The position numbers were made by a program, and so were the translations under genes. A stretch of 15,610 bases of DNA. It comes from CAZXYF01 sp964644705 (GTDB lineage Bacteria > Planctomycetota > Brocadiia > SM23-32). A model generated the notes under the pieces. That model made no database searches and had not been told where the DNA came from. It worked only from the letters and a program-made list of their open reading frames with translations. Each line of letters begins with the position of its first letter. The first letter of the stretch is position 1. The stretch covers positions 1-15,610 of the forward strand of contig CAZXYF010000063.1 of assembly GCA_964644705.1 (NCBI GenBank). Direction: 5' to 3'. Shown piece after piece: positions 15,343 to 15,610 of this stretch.

Positions 15343-15449
15343 GAGGAGATGTGGACAAAAAGGAACTTGAAGATGTTGCCGGGGGGCATTCGGTTGGCGG
15401 AAGGGCCTGCAGTCCCTACCCAGGGTATACCAAAGAGGAAGAATGGTAA
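15339..15449 (+). CDS. Micro-ORF: second, very short double-glycine precursor peptide
   Basis: 36 codons plus TAA. Its GTG overlaps the transglutaminase-like stop by four bases (GTGA, 15339-15342), suggesting coupled translation; a second in-frame GTG at 15351 follows GAGGAG by only 2 nt. The product has a 16-residue leader ending DKKELEDVAGG, then a 20-residue tail with one Lys, one Cys and a C-terminal Trp (starts HSVGGRAC, ends TKEEEW). Against the Nif11 precursor, D-x-x-E-L-E-x-V-A-G-G is shared (8 of 11 residues), yet 7 of those 8 use different codons, so the match is at protein level and not a fresh DNA copy. The Nif11 helical part is missing. Too short for default gene callers. It may be a mini-precursor, or the surviving end of a larger one. 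Confidence 0.55.
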   Translation: MRGDVDKKELEDVAGGHSVGGRACSPYPGYTKEEEW

Positions 15450-15610
15450 TCCTGTGAGTCGGGAAATGTGCGGTTTGGTCTCTGCCCGAGCCGTCAGTTG
15501 CGCCGTGCGGCGAACATCTCCAAGAACAGCCAGCAGTTGCGGTGTAAGAACACGAGCGCCTTTGTCTGTTCTCACAGCTGGCAAACTGACGACTCATGAA
15601 ATGAACGGGA
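15450..15610. other. Right-edge sequence without a confident gene
   Basis: 161 bp. A plus-strand frame runs open to the edge but its translation is Arg/Thr/Ser-rich without family features, and the frame after the micro-ORF stop gives a Cys-containing string ending at 15599. A CGCCG-TG-CGGCG palindrome and an inverted 8-mer (CGTCAGTT near 15489 and AACTGACG near 15586) are present. I assign nothing here. Confidence 0.5.

Noticed and set aside
15450..15599. Possible continuation of the micro-ORF past its TAA (Cys-containing string to a TGA at 15597)
   Set aside because: No suppressor or recoding signal is visible, and stopping at TAA gives the same 20-residue tail length as the Nif11 precursor.
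15349..15610. Plus-strand frame from ATG 15349 open to the window edge, overlapping the micro-ORF
   Set aside because: GAGGAG abuts the ATG with no spacing, the translation is rich in Arg/Thr/Ser without motifs, and the alternative frame has the specific ELE-x-VAGG match.

Overview
The window reads as a chromosomal piece from a Gram-negative (diderm) bacterium of moderate GC content. It encodes two lipoproteins, a membrane-anchored zinc anti-sigma factor and a complete-looking bacterial ceramide pathway. A PVC-type or neighbouring phylum is plausible from the overall gene mix, but I cannot fix the taxon. I see no phage, IS, tRNA, rRNA or CRISPR features.

Left part (1-7490, all minus strand). 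Next to the left edge is an FtsJ-fold methyltransferase related to TlyA but without the S4 domain. It lies downstream of a UvrD/PcrA-type helicase. Next, in transcription order from 7490 down to 3079, comes a tight four-gene operon: serine palmitoyltransferase (spt), a GNAT-fold bacterial ceramide synthase (bCerS type), an extended-SDR ceramide reductase (CerR type), and a multi-pass PAP2/AUR1-like protein. The gene order follows the biochemical order: serine + acyl thioester to 3-ketosphinganine, to 3-ketoceramide, to dihydroceramide, to a probable phospho-head-group transfer. No acyl carrier protein or acyl-ACP ligase is seen here.

Middle (7491-9996). A divergent intergenic region separates spt from an ECF sigma factor. 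The sigma gene has a near-ideal ECF promoter (GGAACTT, 15 bp, CGTCTAA) ending only 14 bp before its ATG, which implies autoregulation and an almost leaderless mRNA. Its partner is a zinc-finger, single-TM anti-sigma factor with a long, highly charged extracytoplasmic tail. A 370-bp gap follows, holding two copies of a 40-bp pyrimidine-rich repeat (33/40 identical).

Right part (9997-15610). A lipoprotein of the predicted-aminopeptidase family (HELAH zinc motif) converges on an unrecognised minus-strand protein with an HEFTH motif. Divergent from the latter is a plus-strand cluster that looks like a RiPP (ribosomally made, modified peptide) locus. It holds a two-lobed GNAT protein, a 97-residue Nif11-type precursor ending in ELEAVAGG plus a 20-residue core, a transglutaminase-like lipoprotein, and a 36-codon ORF overlapping the previous stop by GTGA. 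That small ORF also carries an ELE-x-VAGG motif followed by exactly 20 residues. The two leader ends share 8 of 11 residues, 7 of them with different codons, which argues that the tiny ORF is real and selected as protein. The GNAT plus Nif11-leader pairing suggests an acylated (selidamide-like) peptide, but this is inference; no exporter or leader protease is visible before the right edge.
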